Positions 48,064-57,231 of a DNA stretch of 64,000 bases are shown piece after piece (position 1 is the stretch's first letter; each line of letters begins with the position of its first letter). Below the pieces are notes generated by a model, which worked only from the letters and a program-made list of their open reading frames with translations, searched no databases and was not told where the DNA came from. A program made the translations under genes and the position numbers. The DNA is from Nocardiopsis terrae (GTDB lineage: Bacteria; Actinomycetota; Actinomycetes; Streptosporangiales; Streptosporangiaceae), in assembly GCF_014651695.1 (NCBI RefSeq), contig NZ_BMXJ01000002.1, forward strand, positions 793,917-857,916, written 5' to 3'.

Positions 48064-49035
48064 ATGACGCAAGCCCCGGCCCCCGCGCACCGCAGCGGCT
48101 TCCACTCACTCCGCGGCGGCGGCCTGAACTGGGACTCCCTCCCGCTCAAGCTGTTCGTCAAGGGCAACGCCAGGTTCTGGAACCCGGCCGACATCGACCT
48201 CCGCCGGGACGCCGAGGACTGGGAGCAGCTCGACGAGGAGGCCAGGACCCGCATCCTGCGGCTGTGCGCCTTCTTCGTCGCGGGCGAGGAGGCGGTCACC
48301 GAGGACCTCCAGCCCTTCCTGCGGGCCATGGCCGCGGAGGGCCGCCTGGGCGACGAGATGTACCTGACCCAGTTCGCCTTCGAGGAGGCCAAACACGTCC
48401 AGGCCTTCCGGCTGTGGCTGGACGCCATCGGCGTCCGGGACGACCTGCACGGCTTCGTGGACGCCAACCCCGCCTACCGCGCCCTGTTCTACGAGGAGCT
48501 CCCCGGGTCGCTGGAGGCCCTCCTGGACGACCCCAGCCCCCGGAACCAGGTACGCGCCTCGGTCACCTACAACCACATCATCGAGGGCTCGCTCGCACTG
48601 ACCGGCTACTACGCGTGGAACCACGTGTGCACCGTGCGCGACATCTTCCCCGGCATGCGCGAGATCATCCGCAGGATCGGCGACGACGAGCGCCGTCACA
48701 TGGCCTGGGGCACCTTCACCTGCCGCCGCCACGTCGCCGCCGACGATCGCAACTGGGGAGTGGTGAGCGAACGCCTCGACGAACTGCTCCCCCACGTGAT
48801 GGAGACCGTCGAACGCGGCGACACCCCCTCCGCGGACCCCGCCCTCCAGCGCTACGAACTCCCCCCGGGCGAACTCCTGGAGTACGCGAGCAACCGCGCC
48901 CTGCGCCGCCTCGGCGCCATCGAGTCCGCTCGCGGGGTACCGCTGGCCCGGATCGACCTGGACGCCTCCCCGGAGGAACTGGAGGAGCAGTTCGGCGCCG
49001 AGGACCGCGCCGCCATGGCCGAACTGGAGACCTGA
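48064..49035 (+). CDS. R2-like ligand-binding oxidase, R2lox (323 aa)
   Basis: Ferritin-like Mn/Fe protein related to ribonucleotide reductase R2, in which a tyrosine-valine ether crosslink forms and a fatty acid is bound. All expected residues are here: ligands E75, E108, H111, E174, E209, H212 and the crosslink pair V78 (in EEAVTED) and Y169 (in [10 protein letters not shown]). The opening [23 protein letters not shown] and [19 protein letters not shown] strongly match mycobacterial R2lox. GGAGG precedes the ATG. The upstream dyad suggests control together with fatty acid degradation. The physiological oxidation substrate is unknown. Confidence 0.95.
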   Translation: MTQAPAPAHRSGFHSLRGGGLNWDSLPLKLFVKGNARFWNPADIDLRRDAEDWEQLDEEARTRILRLCAFFVAGEEAVTEDLQPFLRAMAAEGRLGDEMYLTQFAFEEAKHVQAFRLWLDAIGVRDDLHGFVDANPAYRALFYEELPGSLEALLDDPSPRNQVRASVTYNHIIEGSLALTGYYAWNHVCTVRDIFPGMREIIRRIGDDERRHMAWGTFTCRRHVAADDRNWGVVSERLDELLPHVMETVERGDTPSADPALQRYELPPGELLEYASNRALRRLGAIESARGVPLARIDLDASPEELEEQFGAEDRAAMAELET

Positions 49036-49071
49036 CCCGGCACCGCCCGGAGGAGGCGGCCCGCCCGGGTC
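49034..49071. terminator. Stem overlapping two convergent stops
   Basis: GACCCGG (49034-49040) pairs with CCGGGTC (49065-49071), spanning the ends of R2lox and the zeta-like gene. A plausible bidirectional terminator. Confidence 0.5.
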
Positions 49072-50179
49072 AGTACACCCAGGGCGTGTCCTCGGCGTGC
49101 CAGAGCTCGCGCCGGCCCCTCTCCGCCTCCAACGCGATCCGGCCGAACGGCTCGGTGCGCCACTCGCCGCCCCTGCGGTGGTTGGCGTAGAGGACCTCGC
49201 CCTCCCGGGAGAGCACGTACACCGAGTCCGCCAGGTGGTGGGTCTCCAGGAACTCGACGGTGTTCGGCACCCCCAGGTAGAAGCGGTCGTGGTGGACCTC
49301 CGGCAGCCAGCGGCCGAACCCCTGGTCGCGGGTGGCCCGCTCGTACCGGTCGAAGATGGAGAACCGGCTGTTGGAGGTGTGGGTGGCCACGAAGGCGACC
49401 TCCACCCGGTACCCGGCCTCCCGGAAACCCAGCACCCAGGAGGCCGCCCAGTCCGCGCGGCCCAGCGGGTGGCTGCACACCACGTCGAACCGGCCCCGGC
49501 GGACGTGCTCCATCGCGTACCCGTGCAGACCGCCCACCTGCCCGGACACGGCGGTGGACGCCAGCCGGTCGTCGGCGCTCATCGCCCACTCGTAGTCGGG
49601 CGAGAGCCGCAGCAGATCGTCCCCGTCGTAACTGACCGTGCCCTCCGGCAGGACCGGCAGGAGGAGCCGCTGGAGAGTGGACTTCCCCGAGCCGGGCTGA
49701 CCGCCGAGGAGCAGCAGGCGGGGGCGCTCACGCGGGGCACCGGTGAGCCGCTCGCGCAGGGCCAGCTCGAAGAGCTCGGCCAGGTCGCCGTCGAGAAGCT
49801 CGCGCCCCAGGTCGTCCGGACCGGCTCCGACCGGCGGTCGCACGGGGTCGGCGCGCAGCTCGGCGACCACGCCGGGAAGCTCGCTGTTGGCCCGGTCGAC
49901 CTCGTCGGGCGTCAGAAAGGGCAGGCGGGCCTCCTCGGCCAGCAGGAGGGCGGCGCGCTCCGCCAGCGAGGGATCCTTGTCGCGACGGCCCAGACAGGCG
50001 CCGATCGCGGCGCTGTAGAGGTTGTAGGCGCGTTCGCGCGCCTGGCGCTGCTCCGTGGTCTGGGGCGGCACACCGCCGCTGGAGCTCTCGGCGAGGAGCG
50101 GCCGGAGCCCTTCCCCGACGCTCTCGGACGAGGGGTCGGGGCCCAGGCCCGGTTCGGTGCCGGAAGTGGAGGATGCCAT
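49070..50179 (-). CDS. Zeta-toxin-like kinase, no antitoxin partner seen (369 aa)
   Basis: Walker A GGQPGSGKST (K166) and the nearby SYDGDDL (residues 183-189) mark the zeta toxin/UNAG-kinase superfamily, members of which phosphorylate UDP-N-acetylglucosamine or other substrates. The N-terminal ~130 residues (helical, SSAGIG-like AYNLYSAAIGACLGRRDK) are an extension absent from the minimal ~200-290 residue toxins. No epsilon-like antitoxin is on either side, though the extension could be a fused inhibitor. Substrate unknown. Confidence 0.82.
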   Translation of the reverse strand: MASSTSGTEPGLGPDPSSESVGEGLRPLLAESSSGGVPPQTTEQRQARERAYNLYSAAIGACLGRRDKDPSLAERAALLLAEEARLPFLTPDEVDRANSELPGVVAELRADPVRPPVGAGPDDLGRELLDGDLAELFELALRERLTGAPRERPRLLLLGGQPGSGKSTLQRLLLPVLPEGTVSYDGDDLLRLSPDYEWAMSADDRLASTAVSGQVGGLHGYAMEHVRRGRFDVVCSHPLGRADWAASWVLGFREAGYRVEVAFVATHTSNSRFSIFDRYERATRDQGFGRWLPEVHHDRFYLGVPNTVEFLETHHLADSVYVLSREGEVLYANHRRGGEWRTEPFGRIALEAERGRRELWHAEDTPWVY

Positions 50180-50316
50180 GTTCGTCCGCTCTCGCCGTGG
50201 CCCGGCCGTGGGCGCGGGGCCGTACGTGTACGCAACCGCTTACCCGGAAAGGCTAGTGTCTCGGGTCACCGTCGGTCAGCGGTTCGCCTCCACCCGCCGC
50301 GTCCTAAAGTGGCCAC

Positions 50317-50769
50317 ATGTCCTCGAACTCTCCCGCGCCCTCCCCCGCCGCCCGTACCGCCGACGGCGGCCCCGCCGTCATCGAGGCCCTGGCCTGGGTC
50401 CACGTCCGGGACGGCCGCCTGTTGTGCGTGCGCCCCGAGGGCAAGGACCTGCTGTACGTGCCGGGCGGCAAGCGCGAACCGGGCGAGAGCGACGAGGAGG
50501 CGGTGACCCGCGAGACCCTGGAGGAGGTCAGCGTGGCCCTGCGGCCCGGCACCTTCCAGCGGGTGGCGGCCATCGACCAGGAGGCGCACGACCAGGCCCC
50601 CGGGACCCGGGTGCGGCTGCTCTGTTACGGGGCCGAGCACGACGGGGAGATCGTGCCCGACAACGAGATCCTGGAGACCGTGTGGATCTCCTACGCCGAA
50701 CGGGACCTGTGCGCCCCGGCGGTGCGGGACCTGGTCGAGGTCCTGCACGAACGGGGCGAGCTGCCCTGA
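50317..50769 (+). CDS. Nudix hydrolase (150 aa)
   Basis: Nudix box GGKREPGESDEEAVTRETLEE, keeping the first Gly, all Glu residues and the REUxEE core; the usual G after EEx is Ser (EEVSV), a mild deviation. Cleaves a nucleoside diphosphate-type substrate. TAAAGT (50305-50310) lies six bases before the ATG, so the message is probably leaderless. Divergent from the zeta-like gene. Confidence 0.9.
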   Translation: MSSNSPAPSPAARTADGGPAVIEALAWVHVRDGRLLCVRPEGKDLLYVPGGKREPGESDEEAVTRETLEEVSVALRPGTFQRVAAIDQEAHDQAPGTRVRLLCYGAEHDGEIVPDNEILETVWISYAERDLCAPAVRDLVEVLHERGELP

Positions 50770-50816
50770 GGACCGACGCGCCGGTCAGGGCTCACCCGCG
50801 AGGGCGCCAACGGGCC

Positions 50817-51686
50817 TCAGGCCCTCACCGGGTCCGGGACCTTTCCCGACCAGGTACCGGTGTCGCGCACGAGCAGCATGGTGACGGTCACTCCCAGCAC
50901 GAACGGGAGCAGGAAGACGGTCCCCATGACCGTGTCGAGACCGCGCACCTCGAACAGGTCCCAGCCGAGCAGTGCCTGCGCCGCTACCTGGAAGGCCAGG
51001 TGGAAGCCCACACAGGCCCAGACGTTCCCGGTGAGCAGGCGGACGCATCCGAGCACCACGCCCATCCCGAAGAACAGCGGCAGACGCACGGCGAGCACCT
51101 CCCACCCGTTGCCGAACACCCACAGGCCCGTTCCCCACAGGGTGAACAGCACTGCCTGGACCACCACGGCCAGCCACGCCGCCATCGCGGTGTTGAGGTT
51201 GCGGAAGAGGTATCCGCGGAAGAGCAACTCCTCCGGAACCGCCTCGTAGAGCAGCACCAGGACCGTCAGCACCAGCAGGGAGAACACGATCTCGGCCGCG
51301 GGAGCGACCGGGGTGACCGAGGCGCCCAGCGCGAGGGCGGCCCCCAGCCCCAGCGCGGCGGGCAGCAGCCACGAGAGCACGCCCACGAGGAACGGCCGCC
51401 AGGCCTCACGGGGTCCGGTCAGGCGCAGACCGCCCCACGGACGCCGGTCCAGGTACCGGCGGGCCGCCCAGACCATCGGCACCGCCAGGGCGGAGACCCC
51501 CAGAGCGTTCGTCCAGTGCGCGAGGTTGCCGCCACCGCCGGGTTCCGCGAACAACAGTTCGTTGGCCAGCGACAGCACGTACCAGAGCAGCACGGCCCCC
51601 GCCATGACGACGGTGACCCTCAGGAACAGGTTCGGGCGTGTGGGAGCCCCGGTTCGGGTGCGCGGGGGTTCGGGGAGTTCGTCCAT
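50817..51686 (-). CDS. CPBP (CAAX-like) intramembrane metalloprotease (289 aa)
   Basis: Eight or so membrane helices; motif 1 is EAVPEELLFRGYLFRNL with catalytic-type E152/E153 and R157, and a later His is in NVWACVGFHLAFQ. These are the ABI/CPBP family signature residues. ATG at 51686 begins MDELPEPPRT; an upstream frame is not conserved. The region just upstream carries a 23-bp near-perfect inverted repeat (51723-51745). Substrates unknown; relatives include bacteriocin self-immunity proteins. Confidence 0.9.
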   Translation of the reverse strand: MDELPEPPRTRTGAPTRPNLFLRVTVVMAGAVLLWYVLSLANELLFAEPGGGGNLAHWTNALGVSALAVPMVWAARRYLDRRPWGGLRLTGPREAWRPFLVGVLSWLLPAALGLGAALALGASVTPVAPAAEIVFSLLVLTVLVLLYEAVPEELLFRGYLFRNLNTAMAAWLAVVVQAVLFTLWGTGLWVFGNGWEVLAVRLPLFFGMGVVLGCVRLLTGNVWACVGFHLAFQVAAQALLGWDLFEVRGLDTVMGTVFLLPFVLGVTVTMLLVRDTGTWSGKVPDPVRA

Positions 51687-51722
51687 GGCACCAGCGTTGC
51701 GCAAGCCACGCGCGGCGGCATC

Positions 51723-51745
51723 GGGGAACTCCCTGGGACTTCCCC
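51723..51745. promoter_or_regulatory. Inverted repeat upstream of the CPBP gene
   Basis: GGGGAACTCCC-T-GGGACTTCCCC-like element, 11-base arms with one mismatch around the centre. It lies 36 bases before the CPBP start and may be an operator. Confidence 0.35.
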
Positions 51746-51928
51746 GGTTCCTTCCACCGGTCGCGGTGGCCTCCGCAGTGGATTTGGACGCGGGCGCGTC
51801 GGCCGTACGGACGCTGGCCTCGGGCGACGCACCCGCACGGGAACCGACCGCCACAGGAGCGGGCCCGTCCGACCCGCCGCGCTTCACGGACGTCACCGTG
51901 CACGACCCCCTGCGGCCCGGTTCCGGCC

Positions 51929-52711
51929 CTACTTCTCGGCCACCCGCGGCACCTGCTCCACCACGGCCTCCGTCAGGGAACCGACCCGGTCGTGGAGGCT
52001 CCGCGCGTCCAGGCCGGAGGGCTCCGGGGCCATCGAGTTGTCCAGGCCCACCAGGACGACGGCGTTGCCCGCCCACACCGCGCCCTGACCGCTCTCCATG
52101 ACGAAGTAGCCCCCCTCGCCGGGGTCCTGGACGATCACGCTGACCACGCTCCGCTCTCCGAGCGGGGGCTCGTCCCACAGGACGTCGACGGTGGTTCCCT
52201 CCCCGAAGTCGTGCTCGGCGAGCTCACCGGCCGGCACCCCGTCGAACAGTTCGGCGTCGGGCGTACCGTACTGCTGGAACCGCAGGTCCAGCCTCTTCTC
52301 GTCCTCCCGGTCGGAGAGCAGGACCGTGACGGCGAACTTCGCGCCCTCGTGGGACGCGGAGCACCGCAGCTCCCCATGGAGTCCCAGGTCATCGGTGTCA
52401 TCGGTGTCGAACCCGCCCGTGACCTCGGGGGTGGCGCCGTCGAAGGCCTCCTGGAGGATCTCCTCGCCGACCACCTCCGAGCAGTCGTCCGGCAGCGAGA
52501 CGAAATCACGCCCGGAGTCCACCCACAGCAGGGCGCCGCCGACGGCCGCCACCAGCGTCAGGGATCCCGCGACGGCGCCGACGACCAGCCCCCGGCGCCT
52601 CTTCGGCGCCCCCGCCCCCGGAGCGGGCGGGCCTCCCCCGCTCCACGGGCCGTAAGGCGGGCCCGACTCCGCCGGAGAGGGGCCTTGCGGTTGGTGCGGG
52701 GTCTGTCCCAT
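51929..52711 (-). CDS. Single-pass membrane-anchored hypothetical protein (260 aa)
   Basis: Pro/Gly-rich cytoplasmic tail (~35 residues), a basic KRRR stop-transfer then VVGAVAGSLTLVAAVGGALL (one helix), then an extracytoplasmic domain of ~195 residues with a Cys pair (DDCSEVV, LRCSASH). This is the usual layout of small sensor-like or anti-sigma-like actinomycete membrane proteins, but no family was recognised. Upstream of the CPBP gene on the same strand; divergent from the ABC exporter. Confidence 0.65.
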   Translation of the reverse strand: MGQTPHQPQGPSPAESGPPYGPWSGGGPPAPGAGAPKRRRGLVVGAVAGSLTLVAAVGGALLWVDSGRDFVSLPDDCSEVVGEEILQEAFDGATPEVTGGFDTDDTDDLGLHGELRCSASHEGAKFAVTVLLSDREDEKRLDLRFQQYGTPDAELFDGVPAGELAEHDFGEGTTVDVLWDEPPLGERSVVSVIVQDPGEGGYFVMESGQGAVWAGNAVVLVGLDNSMAPEPSGLDARSLHDRVGSLTEAVVEQVPRVAEK

Positions 52712-52912
52712 CGGGATACCTCATGGCATGAGTCGTCAGATCGGGGCGATCCAGTTCTACCGGACACACGGAACAGTGGATGCCGGGCCCTCGCAAGAAT
52801 CGCACCTGACCGTCTTCGGCCGTTTCTCGGCCCCCGGAAGCAGCCCTCCGGCCGTCCACCCCCGGAAAAGCAGTGGCCGCCTTCCATGCCGCCTGGCTAG
52901 GGTTCCGGAACT

Positions 52913-54640
52913 GTGCGTGCACTTCCCCAACCTCCGGGCACACCCGACCACCGGTCGGCCGACCGCTACCTGCTCTGGCTCGCCCGCCGGGAGTGGCGAT
53001 CCCTGCTGTGGGCGTCCCTGATCACCTCGGTCTACTTCCTGTGCACGATTCTGGTGTCCTACCTGCTCGGCACCGCGCTGGACTCCGGGTTGGCCGACGG
53101 CGGACCCGGCACCCTGCTCCGCTGGTTCGCGCTGATCGCACTGTGCGCCCTGGTGGCCGCGGCCATGGTCCCCCTGTACGAGCGGGCGAGCTGCTTCAAC
53201 TGGTACGCCTGCGCCTACCGCACAGTCCAGCTGGTCACCCGCCGCTCCTCCAGACTGGGGCCGACCCTCACCCGACGGCTGCCCACCGGCGAGGTGGTGG
53301 CGGTCGGTACCGACGACATCGATCGCGTCGGCACCTTCTACGAACGCTCCGACCTGATGGTCTCCTCCGCGGTATCGGTCCTGGTGGTCGGCTTCCTGAT
53401 GCTGACCTCGCACGTCACCTTCGGGTTGATCGTGCTGGTAGCGGTACCCCTGATCATCGTCGGCATGACCCCGCTGCTGCGGCCGCTCAACCGCCGCACG
53501 CACACCCACCGGGACCGGCAGGCCGACCTCACCACCAGGGCCACCGACCTGGTCGCCGGGTTGCGGGTCCTGCGCGGTGTGGGCGGTGAGCGCTCGGTCG
53601 GCGAACGCTACCGCGCCGAGTCCCAGCGGGTGCGTGCAGCGGGGGTCCGGGTCGGGTGGATGGACGCCTCCCTGGAGGCCGTCCGCACCCTCTACCCGGG
53701 GCTGCTCCTGGTGGGGATCGTCTGGTACGGGGCCCGGCTGGCACTGGTCGGCGAGATCACCGCGGGCCAGCTCGTCTCCTTCTACGGCTACACCGGCGCC
53801 CTGGCTACTGCGGTGCGCTTCTTCATGCGCTTCTCCTCCGACCTGGTGACCGCCAGGGTGGCGGCCTCCCGTGTGGTGCGGGTGCTGGGCCTGGAACACG
53901 ACCTGCCCGAACCCGAGGCCCCGGCCGAGCCCCCCGCGGGCCCGTGCGACCTGTACGACCCCGCCAGCGGGGTACGCCTCGCCCGTGGGCGGACCACCGG
54001 CGTGGTCTGCGCCGACCAGGCCGACGTGCTCCCTCTCGTCGAACGGCTGGGCCGCCACCGGGACGACGGCGAGGACGCCGTCCTGGTCGGGGTCGGCGCC
54101 GATGCCGTGGGACTGCGCGAACTGCCGCTGCGGGAGGTCCGCCGCCGCATCCTGGTCGCGGGCAACGACGCCCACCTGTTCTCTGGACGGCTGCGAGACG
54201 AACTCGACCCCGACGGTTCCGCCTCCGACGAACACGTCACCGCGATGGTCCGGGCAGCCGCAGCCGAGGACGTGCTCGGCCGGTCTCCCGAGGGCTGGGA
54301 CGCGGAGCTCACCGAACGCGGCCGGGGGTACTCCGGCGGCCAGCAGCAGCGGCTCCGGCTCGCCCGCGCCCTGCTCCGGGACCCCGAGGTGTTGATCCTC
54401 GTCGAACCCACCTCCGCGGTGGACGCCCACTCGGAGGCGGCCGTCGCCGAACGCCTCACCGGGGCCCGCGCCGGCCGCACCACCGGCGTGGTCACCACCA
54501 GCCCACTGCTGTTGGACCGCGCCGACCACGTCCAGTTCGTCGAGGAGGGCCGTGTGGTGGCCGAGGGCAGCCACCGGGGCCTGCTCCGCGTGGACTCCTA
54601 CTCCGCCACCGTCCTGCGCACGGCAGGAGAGAAGACATGA
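52913..54640 (+). CDS. ABC exporter half-transporter 1 with degenerate nucleotide-binding site (575 aa)
   Basis: Six membrane helices (~residues 25-310) then a nucleotide-binding domain. The Walker A loop is gone: where GxxGxGKS/T is expected there is RLARGRTTGVVCADQADV. The Q-loop is not Gln (VAGNDAHLF). The signature YSGGQQQ is intact (Y473-Q479). Walker B is VLILVEPTS: V497 replaces the Asp but the following Glu498 stays. The H-switch region lacks His. So it can donate a signature but not bind ATP normally. GTG 52913 follows TAGGGT (52898-52903). Overlaps the second gene by four bases (ATGA). Confidence 0.9.
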   Translation: MRALPQPPGTPDHRSADRYLLWLARREWRSLLWASLITSVYFLCTILVSYLLGTALDSGLADGGPGTLLRWFALIALCALVAAAMVPLYERASCFNWYACAYRTVQLVTRRSSRLGPTLTRRLPTGEVVAVGTDDIDRVGTFYERSDLMVSSAVSVLVVGFLMLTSHVTFGLIVLVAVPLIIVGMTPLLRPLNRRTHTHRDRQADLTTRATDLVAGLRVLRGVGGERSVGERYRAESQRVRAAGVRVGWMDASLEAVRTLYPGLLLVGIVWYGARLALVGEITAGQLVSFYGYTGALATAVRFFMRFSSDLVTARVAASRVVRVLGLEHDLPEPEAPAEPPAGPCDLYDPASGVRLARGRTTGVVCADQADVLPLVERLGRHRDDGEDAVLVGVGADAVGLRELPLREVRRRILVAGNDAHLFSGRLRDELDPDGSASDEHVTAMVRAAAAEDVLGRSPEGWDAELTERGRGYSGGQQQRLRLARALLRDPEVLILVEPTSAVDAHSEAAVAERLTGARAGRTTGVVTTSPLLLDRADHVQFVEEGRVVAEGSHRGLLRVDSYSATVLRTAGEKT

Positions 54641-56460
54641 CCCAGACCGCCGATCCGCGTTCCGGCACCGCCCGGCCCCCGTCCGGTCCGCCCCTCACCC
54701 CGGTCGAACCGACCGCGCTACCGGTGGCCCCGGCCCCGGTGGTGTGGCGGCGCCTGCGCCGAGCCGGACGCGAGCACGGACCGCTCCTGTTCCGGGTGGT
54801 GGCGCTGTACACGCTGGCCACGGCGGCGGCACTGGTCGCCCCCTGGGTGCTCGGGATGGTCGTCGACGCGGTCCGCGACGGCACCGAACCGGCTCGCGTG
54901 GACGCCATGGCCCTGGTCATCGTGGCGGCCCTGCTGGTCAACACCGGCCTCGTGCTGGGGGCGGTGGCCCAGTCGATCCGCTTCGGAGAGGAACTGCTGG
55001 CCGAACTGCGCGAGGAGTTCGTACGCTCGGTCCTGCGACTGCCCCTGGGCACCGTGGAGCGGGCGGGCACCGGTGACCTGGTGTCCAGGACCGGACGCGA
55101 CATCAACTCGCTCAGCACCATGGTGCGCCAGTCGCTGCCGGTGATCGCCACCGGCCTGGCGACCGTGCTGGTCATCCTGGTGGCACAGGCCTTCCTACAC
55201 CCCGCCCTGCTGCTCGCGTGGCTTCCGTCGGTCCTGGTCATCTGGGTGGGCACACGCTGGTACGCGCACCGGGCACCGGACGGGTACCTGGCCGAGATGA
55301 GCACGTACTCACGGCTCACCCAGGGCGTGTCCGACACCGTGGAGGGCGCGCACACCCTGGAGGCGCTGGGCCGCCAGGAGTGGCAGGACCTGCGCACCGA
55401 CGCCGACGTGCACCGCTCCTACCTGGCCGAGCGGTACACACTGTGGTTGCGGTGCGTGTGGTACCCGCCGCTGGAGTTCTCGTACCTGTTCGCCTCGGCG
55501 TCCACGTTCCTGGTCGCGGGGGCGCTGTACGCCCAGGGCGAGCTGTCGCTGGGGCAGATCGCCACGGCGGTCTTCCTGACCGTGCAGATGTCCAAGCCGT
55601 TGGACCACATGATCGACCAGATCGACAACGTGATGGTGGGCTTCACCGCGATGCGCCGCCTGCTGGGCGTCCGGCTCCCCGCGGAGACCCCCCGCCCCGG
55701 AGCCGGACCCGGACCCCGTGGGCCCGGCGCCGTGGAGGTCCACGGCGTACGGTTCGGGTACGACGCGGGCACCGAGGTGCTGCACGGGGTGGACCTGGAC
55801 CTGCGCCCCGGCGAACGGCTGGCGGTGGTCGGTCCGAGCGGTGCGGGCAAGTCCACGCTCGGCAAACTCCTCGCCGGAGTGCACCTGCCCGGGACCGGCA
55901 CCGTCCGCGTCGACGGCGTGGACCTGGCGGCCCTGTCCCCGGAGGAACGCCGGAAGCGGGTGATCCTGCTCAGCCAGGAGAGCCACGTGTTCCGGGGCAC
56001 CCTCGCGGAGAACCTGGCGCTGGCCCTGGCGGAGGCCGACGCGGACCGCGAGCGCCTGTGGCGGGCCCTCGAAGCAGTGGGCGCGGACGCCTGGGTGCGT
56101 TCGCTGCCGGACGGCCTGGACACCCGCGTGGGGTCGGGGCAGGACCCCCTGGATCCGGCGCACGTCCAGCAGCTGGCCCTGGCCCGGGTGGTGCTGGCCG
56201 ACCCGCGGGTGCTGGTGCTGGACGAGGCGACCTCGCTGATCGATCCGCGCTCCGCCCGCCGGTTGGAGCGCTCCCTGGCCGGTGTGCTCACGGGCCGCAC
56301 GGTGGTGGCCATCGCGCACCGCCTGTACACCGCCCACGACGCCGACCGGGTCGCGGTGGTGGAGGACGGCGGCGTCAGCGAGCTGGGCACACACGGGGAA
56401 CTCCTCGACCGCGGGGGTTCCTACGCCAGACTGTGGCACGCCTGGCACGGCGAGGACTGA
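54637..56460 (+). CDS. ABC exporter half-transporter 2 with intact Walker motifs (607 aa)
   Basis: Six membrane helices, then a nucleotide-binding domain with GPSGAGKST (K405), Q-loop LLSQESHVF, Walker B LVLDEATS (D529, E530) and H-switch IAHRL (H561). The signature is degenerate: LDPAHVQQ at 505-512 in place of LSGGQ. Combined with partner 1, the Walker A of this protein faces the intact signature of the other to give one good site, while the opposite site lacks both parts. ATG overlaps the previous stop (ATGA). Substrate unknown. Confidence 0.92.
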   Translation: MTQTADPRSGTARPPSGPPLTPVEPTALPVAPAPVVWRRLRRAGREHGPLLFRVVALYTLATAAALVAPWVLGMVVDAVRDGTEPARVDAMALVIVAALLVNTGLVLGAVAQSIRFGEELLAELREEFVRSVLRLPLGTVERAGTGDLVSRTGRDINSLSTMVRQSLPVIATGLATVLVILVAQAFLHPALLLAWLPSVLVIWVGTRWYAHRAPDGYLAEMSTYSRLTQGVSDTVEGAHTLEALGRQEWQDLRTDADVHRSYLAERYTLWLRCVWYPPLEFSYLFASASTFLVAGALYAQGELSLGQIATAVFLTVQMSKPLDHMIDQIDNVMVGFTAMRRLLGVRLPAETPRPGAGPGPRGPGAVEVHGVRFGYDAGTEVLHGVDLDLRPGERLAVVGPSGAGKSTLGKLLAGVHLPGTGTVRVDGVDLAALSPEERRKRVILLSQESHVFRGTLAENLALALAEADADRERLWRALEAVGADAWVRSLPDGLDTRVGSGQDPLDPAHVQQLALARVVLADPRVLVLDEATSLIDPRSARRLERSLAGVLTGRTVVAIAHRLYTAHDADRVAVVEDGGVSELGTHGELLDRGGSYARLWHAWHGED

Positions 56461-56473
56461 ACGCGTCCCATGG

Positions 56474-56509
56474 CCGGACGAGTGGCGCTCAGGAGGGCCA
56501 CTCGTCCGG
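56474..56509. terminator. Perfect 13-bp hairpin between convergent ABC exporter and Uma2 genes
   Basis: 56474-56486 pairs with 56497-56509 around 10 bases; it overlaps the stop of the leftward Uma2 gene and follows the exporter stop by 13 bases. Confidence 0.75.
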
Positions 56510-57103
56510 GCCGGGGAAGCGGGAGGTGTCGATCTCCAGGCCGAAGGGCTCCGGAAGGCGGATCTTGTCGCCGAAGTCCGCGGTGGTCGCCTGGTTGTAC
56601 CGGCCGTTGCCGGGCTGCTCGTACAGGGTGACGGAGGGCCCGTTCTCGTCCCAGGCGTCAACCAGGAGGTACAGCGGGATCGGGGCGTGCGCGTAGCCCC
56701 ACAGCTTCTTCTTCCGATCGACGTCCCTGCTGCTCCTCGACACGATCTCCACCGCGAGCTCCGCTGCGTCCGCAGGGCAGGGTGTCTGCTCGGGGTCGAG
56801 GACCACCGACTCCGGCATGACCACCAGGTCCGGCATATAGAGACGCTCGATCGCCGGGAGCTGAATCCCGAGGGTCTGGTACACGTCCCAGTCATCGGGA
56901 ACAACGCCGTTCAGCGCTCGGGTGATGCGAACCGCGATGTAGTTGTGCGGGTCAGAAGGGGGCGCCACGAGCACGACTCCGTTGTCATCGACGATCTCGG
57001 CCCGCCAGCCCTCGGGCACGTCCAGCTCTTTCCAGGTGCCCAGGACGTAGTCCCATCGCGACGTCCCCGTCGCCGGAGCGGCCTCCGTCATTGCCAGACT
57101 CAT
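56489..57103 (-). CDS. Uma2-family (DUF820) endonuclease-like protein (204 aa)
   Basis: PD-(D/E)XK-like fold: YMPDLVVMPE with D92, AVEIVS with E119, and a Lys cluster (RKKKLWGYA, about 130-133). MSLAMTEAAP precedes the core. Very widespread in cyanobacteria and actinomycetes, and the role is unresolved (proposed nuclease or mobile-element remnant). Convergent with the ABC exporter. Confidence 0.85.
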   Translation of the reverse strand: MSLAMTEAAPATGTSRWDYVLGTWKELDVPEGWRAEIVDDNGVVLVAPPSDPHNYIAVRITRALNGVVPDDWDVYQTLGIQLPAIERLYMPDLVVMPESVVLDPEQTPCPADAAELAVEIVSRSSRDVDRKKKLWGYAHAPIPLYLLVDAWDENGPSVTLYEQPGNGRYNQATTADFGDKIRLPEPFGLEIDTSRFPGPDEWPS

Positions 57104-57231
57104 CTCGCTCGCACCTCCGAACGGGAGCCTAGCGATCCGGCCCCCCGCTCACCTGACACTTCGCACAATAGCTCTGCCCGTCGCCGGAAAACAGGTGGAC
57201 AGCCCGCACCCGGCCGGGTGAACCTGCTCGG

